Positions 1 to 7,325 of a DNA stretch of 64,000 nucleotides are shown here, one piece after another (the stretch's first letter is position 1; each line of letters opens with the position of its first letter). The stretch lies in the NCBI RefSeq assembly GCF_002699985.1, contig NZ_LKBT01000001.1:434001-498000 (forward strand). The letters run 5' to 3'. This stretch comes from Pseudomonas sp. ICMP 561. GTDB taxonomy: Bacteria; Pseudomonadota; Gammaproteobacteria; Pseudomonadales; Pseudomonadaceae. Below the pieces are notes generated by a model, which was not told the origin of the DNA, made no database searches, and saw only the letters and a program-made list of their open reading frames with translations. Both the position numbers and the translations under genes were made by a program.

Positions 1-83
1 CCAGCGGCCTGGAAATAGAACAACTGCAAGCGTTGCAAGGTGAACTGCTCAAGCTTCGCGAGAATCTGCAGGGCAGTGTTTGA
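1..83 (+). CDS. C-terminus of probable MarR-family regulator (OhrR-like), partial
   Basis: Only the last 26 or so codons are in the window, ending in TGA. They encode a charged amphipathic helix containing EIEQLQALQGELLKLRENL, which suits the C-terminal dimerisation helix of a MarR-type repressor. Just downstream, on the same strand, lies ohr, and in pseudomonads the peroxide-sensing repressor OhrR is normally encoded beside ohr. The identification therefore rests on neighbourhood plus the helical ending; the DNA-binding domain and the sensing cysteine are outside the window. The intergenic region to ohr is about 400 bases with a REPIN and a palindromic operator candidate, so ohr probably has its own promoter. 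Confidence 0.5.
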   Translation, partial: SGLEIEQLQALQGELLKLRENLQGSV

Positions 84-185
84 GGGCGTTCTGCACCTCA
101 TCCACAACCACTGGATAAACGCTTTTCTGTAAGAGCATCCCGATGTGCATGGCACCGCGCAGTCTCGCGTCAAAAAATACCATGG

Positions 186-271
186 TGGGAGCCGAGCTTG
201 CTCGCGATGAGGCTGGACGCGGTTCACTTTAGATCGCGCCCGACCTTATCGCGAGCAAGCTCAGCTCCCAC
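186..271. repeat. REPIN (paired REP hairpin)
   Basis: Two inverted arms of about 24 bases (GTGGGAGC..GAGCTTGCTCGCGAT and its complement) flank a loop of about 38 bases. It is the class with a TTGCTCGCGA core. A copy lacking its left arm occurs at 14858-14922. It lies between the ohrR-like gene and ohr, upstream of the operator candidate. Confidence 0.85.
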
Positions 272-360
272 AGAAAAAAGCGTGCTTGCGTCACCACCGC
301 ACTGTGCCGGGAGCACAAGCCGATCGCCTATAGATGATTCCATTCCAACAATCCGAAATA

Positions 361-391
361 TTATCTTGCGCGCAAACTATTTGCGCGATAC
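361..391 (+). promoter_or_regulatory. Candidate OhrR operator upstream of ohr
   Basis: The exact 10-base palindrome TTGCGCGCAA (366-375) is followed after five bases by a second partial copy, TTGCGCGATA (381-390). The pair sits about 100 bases before the ohr start, in the only AT-rich part of the intergenic region. OhrR repressors bind palindromic sites overlapping ohr promoters, so this is the best operator candidate, but the assignment is by position and symmetry only. Confidence 0.5.
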
Positions 392-491
392 ATTTATTTC
401 GTACTCCGTTAGCGCACTCCTTTCCAGCGCAAACAGACAAGTTTTGAAAGACCCGATCACTACGATCTTCCGACTCTAATGAGGTGACACC

Positions 492-911
492 ATGGATACG
501 CTTTATACCGGCATCGCAACTGCAACCGGCGGCCGTGATGGTCGTGCTGTTTCCAGCGACAACATCCTCGACGTGAAACTCGCTACGCCAAAAGAACTGG
601 GCGGCGCAGGTGGTGCAGCCACCAACCCTGAGCAACTGTTCGCTGCCGGTTACTCGGCCTGCTTCATTGGTGCGCTGAAATTCGTCGCGGGCCAGAGCAA
701 GCGCACTATTCCGGCTGACGCCTCGATCACTACCCATGTCGGCATCGGCCAGATTCCTGGCGGTTTCGGTCTGGACATCGACCTGAACATCAACCTGCCA
801 GGCCTGGAACAAGCGGACGCCGAGCAACTGGTTGAAGCGGCTCACCAGGTGTGCCCGTACTCGAACGCTACCCGCGGCAACGTTGATGTGCGCCTGCACG
901 TAACCGTATAA
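492..911 (+). CDS. ohr: Organic hydroperoxide resistance protein Ohr
   Basis: Cytosolic thiol peroxidase of the Ohr/OsmC family. It reduces organic and fatty-acid hydroperoxides, with a catalytic cysteine recycled by lipoylated partners. The protein has 139 residues, the usual Ohr length. Cys57 (in GYSACFIG) and Cys121 (in HQVCPYSNAT) form the catalytic pair; Arg18 and Glu47 are the conserved partners in the active site. The N-terminal MDTLYTGIATATGGRDG is typical. The ATG is preceded by a GAGGTG ribosome site. Expression is probably controlled by the adjacent ohrR-like repressor through the palindrome upstream. A bidirectional hairpin terminator separates the gene from the convergent efp. 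Confidence 0.96.
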   Translation: MDTLYTGIATATGGRDGRAVSSDNILDVKLATPKELGGAGGAATNPEQLFAAGYSACFIGALKFVAGQSKRTIPADASITTHVGIGQIPGGFGLDIDLNINLPGLEQADAEQLVEAAHQVCPYSNATRGNVDVRLHVTV

Positions 912-948
912 CCGCAACGGTTCCAGGTGCTGCGGAATGGCCGAAACC

Positions 949-1036
949 TGTGGGAATTCATTCGCGAAGAGGCCAGTACAGCCGACACGCTTCTGTTGGC
1001 TGATACATAGCTTTCGCGAATGAATTCGCTTCCACA
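949..1036. repeat. REPIN between ohr and efp
   Basis: Inverted arms TGTGGGAATTCATTCGCGAA and its near complement are separated by a loop of about 45 bases. This is the ATTCGCGAA class, also present at 11034-11117. It lies in the convergent ohr/efp intergenic space, just before the shared terminator. Confidence 0.85.
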
Positions 1037-1068
1037 AGGGCAGCCATGTTCGTTCGACAAGCGCCCAC

Positions 1069-1100
1069 AAAAAAGCCCGCATCGCTGCGGGCTTTTTGTT
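1069..1100. terminator. Bidirectional intrinsic terminator between ohr and efp
   Basis: AGCCCGCA pairs with TGCGGGCT around a four-base loop, with an A-run on the left and TTTTTGTT on the right. It can terminate both the plus-strand ohr and the minus-strand efp transcripts, whose ends face each other. Confidence 0.88.
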
Positions 1101-1120
1101 GAACGCGGTAAAAGCTGTGC

Positions 1121-1690
1121 TTATTTAGCACGGCCTTTGTAGGAACCGCCTTCACGTGTATCGATCTCGATGCGGTCACCGATTTCGATGAAATCAGCTA
1201 CTTGCAGCTCGGTACCGTTGGCCAGCTTGGCAGGCTTCATCACCTTGCCGGAAGTGTCGCCACGAGCCGAACCTTCGGTGTAGTCAACTACGCGCACAAT
1301 GGTGGTTGGCAGCTCTACGGAAACCAGACGCTCTTCGAAGAAGATCGCTTCGCAAACGTCGGTCATGCCTTCTTCCACGAATGGCAGAACGGCTTCGATG
1401 TCTTCAGCGTTCAGCTCGTACATGGTGTAGTCAGTGGTGTCCATGAACGTGTAGGTGTCGCCGCTGATGAAGGACAGTGTCGCTTCTTTGCGGTCGAGGA
1501 TTACGTCGTCCAGTTTGTCATCAGCGCTGTAAACGATCTCGGTCTTGTAACCGGTCAGCAGGTTTTTCAGCTTGGTTTTCATGATGGCGCTGTTACGACC
1601 GGACTTGGTGAATTCAGCTTTCTGAACCAGCCAAGGGTCATTTTCAAGACGAATCACGGTACCGGGTTTGAGTTCTTTACCAGTTTTCAT
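1121..1690 (-). CDS. efp: Translation elongation factor P
   Basis: EF-P relieves ribosome stalling at polyproline stretches by binding near the E site. The 189-residue protein has the N-terminal KOW-like domain followed by two OB-fold domains. The tip loop of domain I reads KSGRNSAI, with Arg32 where E. coli has a modified lysine. Arg32-type EF-Ps are activated by rhamnosylation, and the enzyme for this, EarP, is encoded immediately upstream on the same strand, which matches the Arg32 loop. The ATG has a weak upstream ribosome site. A long hairpin occupies the gap to earP, so efp may have its own promoter or be partly separated from earP transcription. Confidence 0.98.
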   Translation of the reverse strand: MKTGKELKPGTVIRLENDPWLVQKAEFTKSGRNSAIMKTKLKNLLTGYKTEIVYSADDKLDDVILDRKEATLSFISGDTYTFMDTTDYTMYELNAEDIEAVLPFVEEGMTDVCEAIFFEERLVSVELPTTIVRVVDYTEGSARGDTSGKVMKPAKLANGTELQVADFIEIGDRIEIDTREGGSYKGRAK

Positions 1691-1722
1691 TGCGTATATC
1701 CGAATTTGGATGGAATTTGCCG

Positions 1723-1783
1723 AGGCTCTGTACGAGAAACCACTTCGCGCGTGTCACGCGAAGGTCTTTTTCGTACAGAGCCT
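1723..1783. promoter_or_regulatory. Nested hairpin between earP and efp
   Basis: The outer stem AGGCTCTGTACGA/TCGTACAGAGCCT (1723-1735 with 1771-1783) is a perfect 13-base inverted repeat. An inner stem CTTCGCG/CGCGAAG (1743-1749 with 1757-1763) sits inside it. It begins five bases after the earP stop. On the minus strand it could act as an earP terminator or as an attenuating structure in the efp leader. The T-run lies on the plus side, so it is not a simple minus-strand terminator. Confidence 0.6.
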
Positions 1784-1787
1784 AATC

Positions 1788-2933
1788 TCAAGGCCGCGTA
1801 TCATACGAAACTCCACAAAACAGTACCAGCGCCGTCGCAAGATCAGCGTGGGAAGCTTGCTGTACACACCAGCTTTCAGCGTGGTTCGCGATCTCTGACC
1901 AGTGCTCAAGCAGCGCCTGCCAGCTTTCAGCGCCCTTCTCGCCCGCATTCCAGGTGCGCCAGAAGCCGCTCAACGCCTTTGCAGCCTCGGGCGAGAGCCC
2001 TGCAAGGTAGTGTTCCAGAAAGGCATCGAGCTTCACCCAATGGGCGTCATCGTCCTGTTCATAGATGTGCCAGAGCAGCGGCCGCCCCGCCCACTGCGCC
2101 CTGACGAAAGAGTCTTCGCCGCGTACCACGTTGAAATCACAGGACCATAGGAGCCGGTCGTAATCCTCCTGTCTGACGAACGGCAGTACCTGAACCGTCA
2201 GCGCTCCGCGGGTTTCCCGTGCCCCGGTTCGAAGCGAGTCGACGCCAAGCCAGCGTTGCAGATCCCCCAGAATACGGCCTTCCGGTACCAGTAAATGGTT
2301 TGCCTCGCTATCGGTCGCCAATGCGTCAAGCCAGGCTCCGATACCCGGATTTTCATACGCAAACACCGAAATCAACCGCGCGCCATCGTCAGGAGTGACC
2401 CCAAGCCCTTGCAGGAAATGGCTACGCTCTGCCTGGTTCTGTTGAAACGCCTGACGTGTGGCAAGCAAATCATGCTCTCGCAGCAGACCACCGGTAGTCG
2501 GAACAAAGCCCGGAAAGAAAAAGAATTTGCGCAGCCCGTTGGATTGCACCGATGGCAGGCCATGGCAACCACTCACCCAATCTTCGGCGCTGAGGTATTC
2601 GAGATTGATCCATACCGGCCGGGGTGAACATTGTGCGATAGCGTCAACGTAGTCGGGTGGCAGACGGCAGGCGAAGGCCTCAACGATTACGTCGGGGATG
2701 TCAGTGGCCTGCCATTGCTTCGGCCATTGATGGACGCTGACGCCTTCGCTCCATTGCTGCGCGGCAGAGGCATCAGCGCCAGGGCTCAGGCGCACGAAGG
2801 CAGCCAGATCATCGACCCAAAGGCGCACCTTCAAACCATGCTCGGCTACTAATTGCCTGGCCAGACGCCAGGTCACGCCGATGTCGCCGTAGTTGTCGAC
2901 GACGCTGCAAAAAATGTCCCAAGAGGCTTTCAT
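1788..2933 (-). CDS. earP: EF-P arginine-32 rhamnosyltransferase EarP
   Basis: EarP transfers rhamnose from dTDP-L-rhamnose to Arg32 of EF-P, an inverting N-linked modification needed for polyproline translation. The chosen ATG gives 381 residues starting MKASWDIFCSVVDNYGDIG, which places the catalytic Asp13 and Asp17 exactly where they lie in characterised Pseudomonas EarP. The donor-binding RGEDS motif falls at residues 271-275, again at the family positions. A longer reading frame adds 31 upstream residues, but they do not look like EarP. It is followed on the same strand by its substrate gene efp. The sugar donor would need rmlABCD; an rmlA is present near 51 kb. Confidence 0.96.
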   Translation of the reverse strand: MKASWDIFCSVVDNYGDIGVTWRLARQLVAEHGLKVRLWVDDLAAFVRLSPGADASAAQQWSEGVSVHQWPKQWQATDIPDVIVEAFACRLPPDYVDAIAQCSPRPVWINLEYLSAEDWVSGCHGLPSVQSNGLRKFFFFPGFVPTTGGLLREHDLLATRQAFQQNQAERSHFLQGLGVTPDDGARLISVFAYENPGIGAWLDALATDSEANHLLVPEGRILGDLQRWLGVDSLRTGARETRGALTVQVLPFVRQEDYDRLLWSCDFNVVRGEDSFVRAQWAGRPLLWHIYEQDDDAHWVKLDAFLEHYLAGLSPEAAKALSGFWRTWNAGEKGAESWQALLEHWSEIANHAESWCVQQASHADLATALVLFCGVSYDTRP

Positions 2934-3051
2934 GTCCGGCTCCCTGAGGCTGGATGATAAAAAACGCCGATTGTCCTTCAGACAACCGGCATTCACCAGC
3001 CTCCGGTCATGGCACAATCGCAGCATCTGCAGTCAACGCCGAGATACTGTC

Positions 3052-3450
3052 ATGCCTGTTACTCACCGCCGCGAACTGAATGTATCCCTTCACCCATTGA
3101 AACTGATCGCCTGTATCGCCATCGGCATCTGGCTTGGTTTTGTCGCAGTGGCGATGACCGGCATGCTGCTCTACAAAGCCCTGCCCGCTGCCGAAACTCA
3201 GGTAATCAACAATGCGGCCGCGCAACTGAGCGCACCGCCGGTCGAAAAGCCTGCGCCCGCTGCGGAAAAAACCATGTTCGAAAAGTATGAGCAAAGCCTG
3301 CGGGAAAGCGAGGCTCGCCAGGCGTGGGAACAGGCTCAGGAACAACAGCAGAAAAACTTCAACGGCCCCAAATGTAACTTCTGGATGCAGCAGGATCGCA
3401 CCGCGCCCAGCGAGAAAAGCCGCGCCAATGTCATCCAGTTCTGCGGATAA
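3052..3450 (+). CDS. Conserved small membrane-anchored protein of unknown function
   Basis: The protein has 132 residues. A short basic N-terminus is followed by one hydrophobic segment (about residues 16-42, IACIAIGIWLGFVAVAMTG and on), so it is probably anchored in the inner membrane with its C-terminal part in the periplasm. A Pro/Ala-rich linker (APPVEKPAPAAEK) leads to a Glu/Gln-rich, probably helical stretch, and a tail with two cysteines (PKCNFW and QFCG at the end) that could form a disulfide. I do not recognise a named family. It is divergent from earP and only three bases ahead of the GreA/B-family gene, so the two are probably cotranscribed. The first in-frame start lies further upstream inside the divergent earP region and was rejected. 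Confidence 0.75.
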   Translation: MPVTHRRELNVSLHPLKLIACIAIGIWLGFVAVAMTGMLLYKALPAAETQVINNAAAQLSAPPVEKPAPAAEKTMFEKYEQSLRESEARQAWEQAQEQQQKNFNGPKCNFWMQQDRTAPSEKSRANVIQFCG

Positions 3451-3453
3451 ACC

Positions 3454-3936
3454 ATGAACAAGCAAGACGTGTTGCAACTGATCATCGACAAACTGGAGGT
3501 GGACCTGGATATCGCCCGGCGCGCTGCTCAGACCGCGTATGAAACCGCGACCCACGAAGAAAACATCGCCGAAAACAAATACGACACGCTGGGGCTCGAA
3601 GCCTCGTATCTGGCTGCGGGTCAGGCGCGGCGTGTGGAAGAAATTCGCCAGTCGCTGGTGCTCTACCAAAAGCTGACACTCGCGCCATTCAGCGAGGACA
3701 AAGGCATTCAGTCCGGCGACCTGATCACGCTGGAAAATCACCTTGGCGTTGAACAGCATCTGTTTCTGGGGCCTGACGCCGCTGGTCTGAAGATTCAATA
3801 CGACGCGCACACTGTCACGGTAATCACCGCCCGCGCGCCATTGGGCCAGAGCCTGCTGGGTAAACAGACGGGCGATGAACTGGAGATTCGCGTAAATAGC
3901 AGCAGCCAAACCTTCGAAGTCACGCAGATAGTGTGA
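3454..3936 (+). CDS. GreA/GreB family elongation factor
   Basis: The 160-residue protein has an N-terminal helical, charged region (about residues 1-75) that fits the Gre coiled coil. A compact C-terminal domain follows (about 85-160), with GDLITLENHLGVEQHLFLGP and ITARAPLGQSLLGKQTGDEL; the GQSLLGKQTGDEL stretch is the signature of the Gre C-terminal FKBP-like domain. Gre factors enter the RNA polymerase secondary channel and promote cleavage of backtracked RNA. The acidic coiled-coil tip of GreA/GreB is not obvious here, so it may be a divergent relative that binds polymerase without strong cleavage activity. It starts three bases after the upstream membrane protein gene. Confidence 0.82.
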   Translation: MNKQDVLQLIIDKLEVDLDIARRAAQTAYETATHEENIAENKYDTLGLEASYLAAGQARRVEEIRQSLVLYQKLTLAPFSEDKGIQSGDLITLENHLGVEQHLFLGPDAAGLKIQYDAHTVTVITARAPLGQSLLGKQTGDELEIRVNSSSQTFEVTQIV

Positions 3937-4058
3937 CCGGCTATTCATTTACAGGGTTGATCGCTCCAACTTTTTCTGGGTATGGTGGCTTCGTCGCCAC
4001 ATAAAGTGACCGGGACTACATAACCGGAAGCAAGGACTCACTAAGTAGGAGATATTTC

Positions 4059-4256
4059 ATGACTAACGTCATTGCTTTCCCTGACGCCCATGAACGTGAT
4101 CGCCTCAAGTCAAGTGACCACCCTGGGCTGAGATACCTGAACAAGAAAGAGCGACTGCTGATCGACCAGTTACGTCAGACCAGCCATGCCGGACGCCAGT
4201 ACGTCTATGACTATGCAGCCATTATGTCGCTGTCCAAGCCACTGCATCCGGATTGA
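4059..4256 (+). CDS. Small conserved hypothetical protein
   Basis: A 65-residue protein with a good ribosome site (TAGGAGA, nine bases before the ATG). It is mostly hydrophilic and charged (HERDRLKSSDHPGLRYLNKKERLLIDQLRQ) with no signal peptide or membrane segment. The basic helical centre could bind nucleic acid or a partner protein, but there is no motif on which to claim this. The strong ribosome site and the clean start after a 120-base gap make it a likely real gene. REP elements follow it directly. Confidence 0.65.
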   Translation: MTNVIAFPDAHERDRLKSSDHPGLRYLNKKERLLIDQLRQTSHAGRQYVYDYAAIMSLSKPLHPD

Positions 4257-4289
4257 GTGCCCGCGGTTTCTGAATGTGATGAGAATCCT

Positions 4290-4420
4290 GTGGGCGAATA
4301 AGTTCGCTCCCACGGGTTTTACGTCATTCCGTAGGACCGGCTTCAGCCGGGAGAGAGTTGGAGCTTTTGTCAGATATCTTTCGGCAGAAATACCGCCCTC
4401 CCGGCTGAAGCCGGTCCTAC
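4290..4420. repeat. Single REP plus REPIN cluster
   Basis: A short hairpin of the TTCGCTCCCAC class (4290-4313) is followed by a full REPIN (4331-4420). The arms of the second are GTAGGACCGGCTTCAGCCGG and its complement, around a loop of about 45 bases. The second class is the most frequent in this window (also near 10.9, 11.1, 19.8 and 54.5 kb). Confidence 0.85.
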
Positions 4421-4543
4421 GGGATTGCAAGCAAACATAGAATCTCCCACTGCTTGTCTATTCAGCCCCGGTTCAGACCATGACACCCCAACCCCGCGCA
4501 AGCGCCTATAGTGCCTGCACGTCCCGGTAATCTGGAATCCGTC

Positions 4544-5089
4544 ATGAACCCCGCTGGATCTGAACACGCCCCCTCTGAACGGCACATAGCAACAGAATCG
4601 ACCGGCAAGAAACCTGTCGATCATCTGCGTTTCCACAAGCACCACGCGCACCTTGCCAGTACCTTCGGCAATGACGGGTTTGCCCTCAAGGCCGAGGCCT
4701 TTGCCCGATTCTTTGGCACGCCTACGTTCCTCGGTGCACAAACCGTTATCGTTCTGCTCTGGGTGGTGTGTAACGCCACCGGCCTGACCCAATTCGATCT
4801 GTACCCGTTTATCCTCCTCAATCTGGCGTTCAGCCTTCAGTCAGCCTACGCAGCGCCTCTGATTCTGCTGGCTCAGACCCGCCAGTCAGCGCGCGACAAA
4901 GCCAATGCCGACGCTGACGCCCAGCACCGCGAAGATCTGGCAGCACAAATGCTCTCGCTGCTGGAGCAGAACACCCGCCTCACAGAACTGACCAAATCGC
5001 TCACCGAGCGTATTGAGACGCTCACCTCTGACATGCATAAGCATTTCGTGAAACGCGACCCGGTCGATTGCGACAAAAAGCCGGGCTGA
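4544..5089 (+). CDS. DUF1003 family membrane protein
   Basis: The 181-residue protein has a hydrophilic N-terminus, then the DUF1003 core with two membrane segments (about residues 69-85, TFLGAQTVIVLLWVVCNAT, and 92-113, FDLYPFILLNLAFSLQSAYA), a short cytoplasmic turn (QTRQSARDK), and a long charged C-terminal helix likely to be a coiled coil (EDLAAQMLSLLEQNTRLTEL). This layout is the usual one for DUF1003 proteins, whose function is not established. The start was set at the ATG before NPAGSE, which has a GGAAT ribosome site; an in-frame ATG eleven codons earlier is possible. Confidence 0.82.
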   Translation: MNPAGSEHAPSERHIATESTGKKPVDHLRFHKHHAHLASTFGNDGFALKAEAFARFFGTPTFLGAQTVIVLLWVVCNATGLTQFDLYPFILLNLAFSLQSAYAAPLILLAQTRQSARDKANADADAQHREDLAAQMLSLLEQNTRLTELTKSLTERIETLTSDMHKHFVKRDPVDCDKKPG

Positions 5090-5263
5090 CTGGCCGCTTT
5101 TCCAACGCCCTGTCCATCCTGTTCGAGTGGGAAGCCCGGTAGGCCAAGCCGTCACTTGAGTCGGACATTTTCCAAAGCTGTCGCCACTTAGTATTGCACC
5201 CATCATAAAACCAAAGGATTATGACCATAATTAAAACCGCAAAAGCCTTGTGGAGTGCACGTC

Positions 5264-5803
5264 ATGTCGATTCAGACCCGTGATGAAAAACTCAGCCTCT
5301 GGCTGGAAGAAGAGCGAGCCATAAGAGAAAGCCTGGGCGCAGCGGGCACAATGCGTCTAGCCGATGTGGCCCTGTTGGAGCCCAGGGAGTTCTTCGAAGG
5401 CATTGGTCGTGGCGACCTGCCCTGTCCGCCCATTGGCGAGCTCATGGATTTCACGCCGCTGCGCTGGTCGCCGGGAGAGTTCGTTTTTCAGGGGACGCCC
5501 GATGAGCGTCATTACAATCCTTTGGGTAGCGTGCATGGCGGGTACGCGGCAACGCTACTGGACTCATGCATGGGTTGCGCGATTCATACCCGTCTGAAAA
5601 AAGGTCAGGGCTACACCACGCTGGACTTGCGTATCAGTTACGTAAGGGCACTGAACCACTCAGTCGGGCCGGTGCGCGCGGAAGGCAAGGTGATCCATAT
5701 CGGTCGTTCAACTGCATTGGCCGAGGGTCGGCTGTATGACGTGGACGACCGGCTTTACGCCATTGGCAGTACGACCTGCATGATTCTCAATATGGATACT
5801 TGA
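5264..5803 (+). CDS. PaaI-family hotdog-fold thioesterase
   Basis: The 179-residue protein has a C-terminal hotdog domain of the PaaI type (about residues 70-175). The catalytic-loop sequence NPLGSVHGGYAATLLDSCMG contains the HGG turn and the helix with the acidic residue. DLRISYVRAL and GRSTALAEGRLYD follow, as in acyl-CoA thioesterases. It probably hydrolyses a medium or aromatic acyl-CoA; the substrate cannot be read from sequence. An N-terminal extension of about 60 residues precedes the fold. The ATG at 5264 has TGGAG at a normal distance; a GTG three codons upstream overlaps that ribosome site and was rejected. Confidence 0.85.
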   Translation: MSIQTRDEKLSLWLEEERAIRESLGAAGTMRLADVALLEPREFFEGIGRGDLPCPPIGELMDFTPLRWSPGEFVFQGTPDERHYNPLGSVHGGYAATLLDSCMGCAIHTRLKKGQGYTTLDLRISYVRALNHSVGPVRAEGKVIHIGRSTALAEGRLYDVDDRLYAIGSTTCMILNMDT

Positions 5804-5859
5804 GTGGAAACGACCTTTTACCGAACAACAATAACCACCTGAGTTGTAATACGTTTTCT

Positions 5860-5963
5860 GTAGGAGTGGCCGGGGTGGCGCTCCACACTGCTCGCGATAG
5901 CGTCAGCACAGGCGATAAATTCATCAACTGGCAGACCGAATCGCGAGCAAGCTCACTCCTACA
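5860..5963. repeat. REPIN upstream of the aldo/keto reductase
   Basis: The arms TGTAGGAGTGGC... and ...GCTCACTCCTACA, with CGCGATAGCGTC and GAATCGCGAG inside, enclose a loop of about 45 bases. The left arm carries an extra GGGGTGGCGC segment, so it is a degenerate member. The rest of the 360-base gap up to the next gene shows nothing else I recognise. Confidence 0.75.
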
Positions 5964-6163
5964 GGGGCCGTGTTTACTTCGCGACATCGTATCCTACGAG
6001 CTAAATCTTGAACCCTGCACGCCTTCTACTGACCAACCTGACAAGCTCATTCGTGACGCACAGGCAAATATCCCTTTCCCGTTGCACTGTTTTTCTCCGC
6101 AGTCCGGGCCGGGATACTGAGCTCACGTCTTGTTTGTTGAATCAATTTGAAGGAGCACCACAC

Positions 6164-6967
6164 ATGTCTATTCCAGCATTCGGCCTCGGTACTTTTCGCC
6201 TCAAGGATCAGGTTGTCATCGACTCTGTAACCAATGGCCTTGAAGTGGGCTATCGAGTCATCGACACCGCTCAGATCTACGGCAACGAAGCCGAAGTCGG
6301 CAAAGCCATCGCCGACAGTGGCGTGCCTCGTGAAGAGTTGTTCATCACCACCAAAATCTGGACCGACAACTTCGCCGCCGACAAGCTGATCCCGAGCCTC
6401 AAGGAAAGCCTGGCAAAACTGCAGACTGACCACGTGGATCTGACACTGATTCACTGGCCTTCGCCAGAAGGCAAAGTCTCGGTCAAAGAGTTCATGACGG
6501 CTTTGCTGGAGGCCAAAAAGCAAGGCCTGACCAAACAGATCGGCATCTCCAACTTCACGATTGCGTTGATGAAGGAAGCCATTGAAGTGGTCGGTGCAGA
6601 GAACATCGCCACCAACCAGATTGAACTGCACCCGTACCTGCAAAACCGCAAGGTGGCTGACTTCGCCAAACAGCACGGCATTCAGATCACGTCTTACATG
6701 ACCCTGGCCTACGGTGAAGTGCTGAAGGATCCGGTGATCGAACAGATCGCCAAACGCCACAATGCTTCGACAGCACAAGTGACGCTGGCCTGGGCGATGC
6801 AACTGGGTTACGCGGTGATCCCGTCGTCGACCAAACGCAGCAATCTGGAAAGCAACCTCAAGGCTCAGGATTTGAAACTGAGCGATGAAGACATGGCACA
6901 GATCGCAGCGCTGGATCGCGGCCACCGCCTGACCAGCCCCGCGAGCCTTGCGCCGAAGTGGGATTGA
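6164..6967 (+). CDS. dkgB: Aldo/keto reductase, 2,5-diketo-D-gluconate reductase B type
   Basis: NADPH-dependent TIM-barrel reductase of 267 residues, the same length as E. coli DkgB. The catalytic tetrad is visible: Asp in [14 protein letters not shown], the Tyr of the same motif, Lys in FITTKIW and His in LIHWPSP. The C-terminal phosphate-binding motif is [15 protein letters not shown]. Members reduce diketogluconate and small aldehydes such as methylglyoxal; the true substrate here is not decided. The start is the ATG with a strong AAGGAG ribosome site; a longer in-frame extension of 52 codons lies in repeat-rich leader sequence and was rejected. Confidence 0.9.
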   Translation: MSIPAFGLGTFRLKDQVVIDSVTNGLEVGYRVIDTAQIYGNEAEVGKAIADSGVPREELFITTKIWTDNFAADKLIPSLKESLAKLQTDHVDLTLIHWPSPEGKVSVKEFMTALLEAKKQGLTKQIGISNFTIALMKEAIEVVGAENIATNQIELHPYLQNRKVADFAKQHGIQITSYMTLAYGEVLKDPVIEQIAKRHNASTAQVTLAWAMQLGYAVIPSSTKRSNLESNLKAQDLKLSDEDMAQIAALDRGHRLTSPASLAPKWD

Positions 6968-6983
6968 TCAGAAACGCAGCACC

Positions 6984-7073
6984 TGTAGGAGCGCGCTTGC
7001 CCGCGATAGCGTCAGCACAGCCGATATATTTATTGGCTGACAAACCGACATCGCGGGCAAGCGCGCTTCTACA
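6984..7073. repeat. REPIN, first of a tandem pair
   Basis: Arms TGTAGGAGCGCGCTTGCCCGCGA and complement, loop ATAGCGTCAGCACAGCCGAT.... The same loop is present in the next element about 180 bases on, so the two are recent relatives. Confidence 0.88.
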
Positions 7074-7164
7074 AGTTAAAAATCATTGAATCGGCTAGTC
7101 GAATATTTTTTGATTGAAGATACGGTGTCCATGTCACCAAGCTTTCTGGCATCAACACGGACCC

Positions 7165-7254
7165 TGTAGGAGTGAGCTTGCTCGCGATAGCGTCAGCACA
7201 GCCGATATATTTATTGGCTGACACACCGTCATCGCGGGCAAGCGCGCTCCTACA
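7165..7254. repeat. REPIN, second of a tandem pair
   Basis: It has the same loop as the preceding element, but the left arm reads GTGAGCTTGCTCGCGA while the right arm reads GCGGGCAAGCGCGCTC. It looks like a chimera of two REP subclasses. Together the pair fills most of the gap between the aldo/keto reductase and pvdA, whose 3' ends converge. Confidence 0.88.
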
Positions 7255-7325
7255 AGTTAAAAATCCAAGTCAGGTAATTGCAGGTGCGCCCACGAGAGAT
7301 CGCGTTTCAATTCAATGAGGTGTGC

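Noticed and set aside
198..479. Open frame upstream of ohr
   Set aside because: It runs through a REPIN arm and the operator region and has no ribosome site.
3007..3948. Minus-strand open frame opposite the small membrane protein and Gre-family genes
   Set aside because: Two short plus-strand genes with plausible starts, spacing and domain signatures account for the sequence better.
6984..7254. Regularly spaced repeats resembling a small CRISPR array
   Set aside because: The units are hairpin pairs of REP type with conserved loops; CRISPR repeats would be identical and spacers unrelated. No cas genes.
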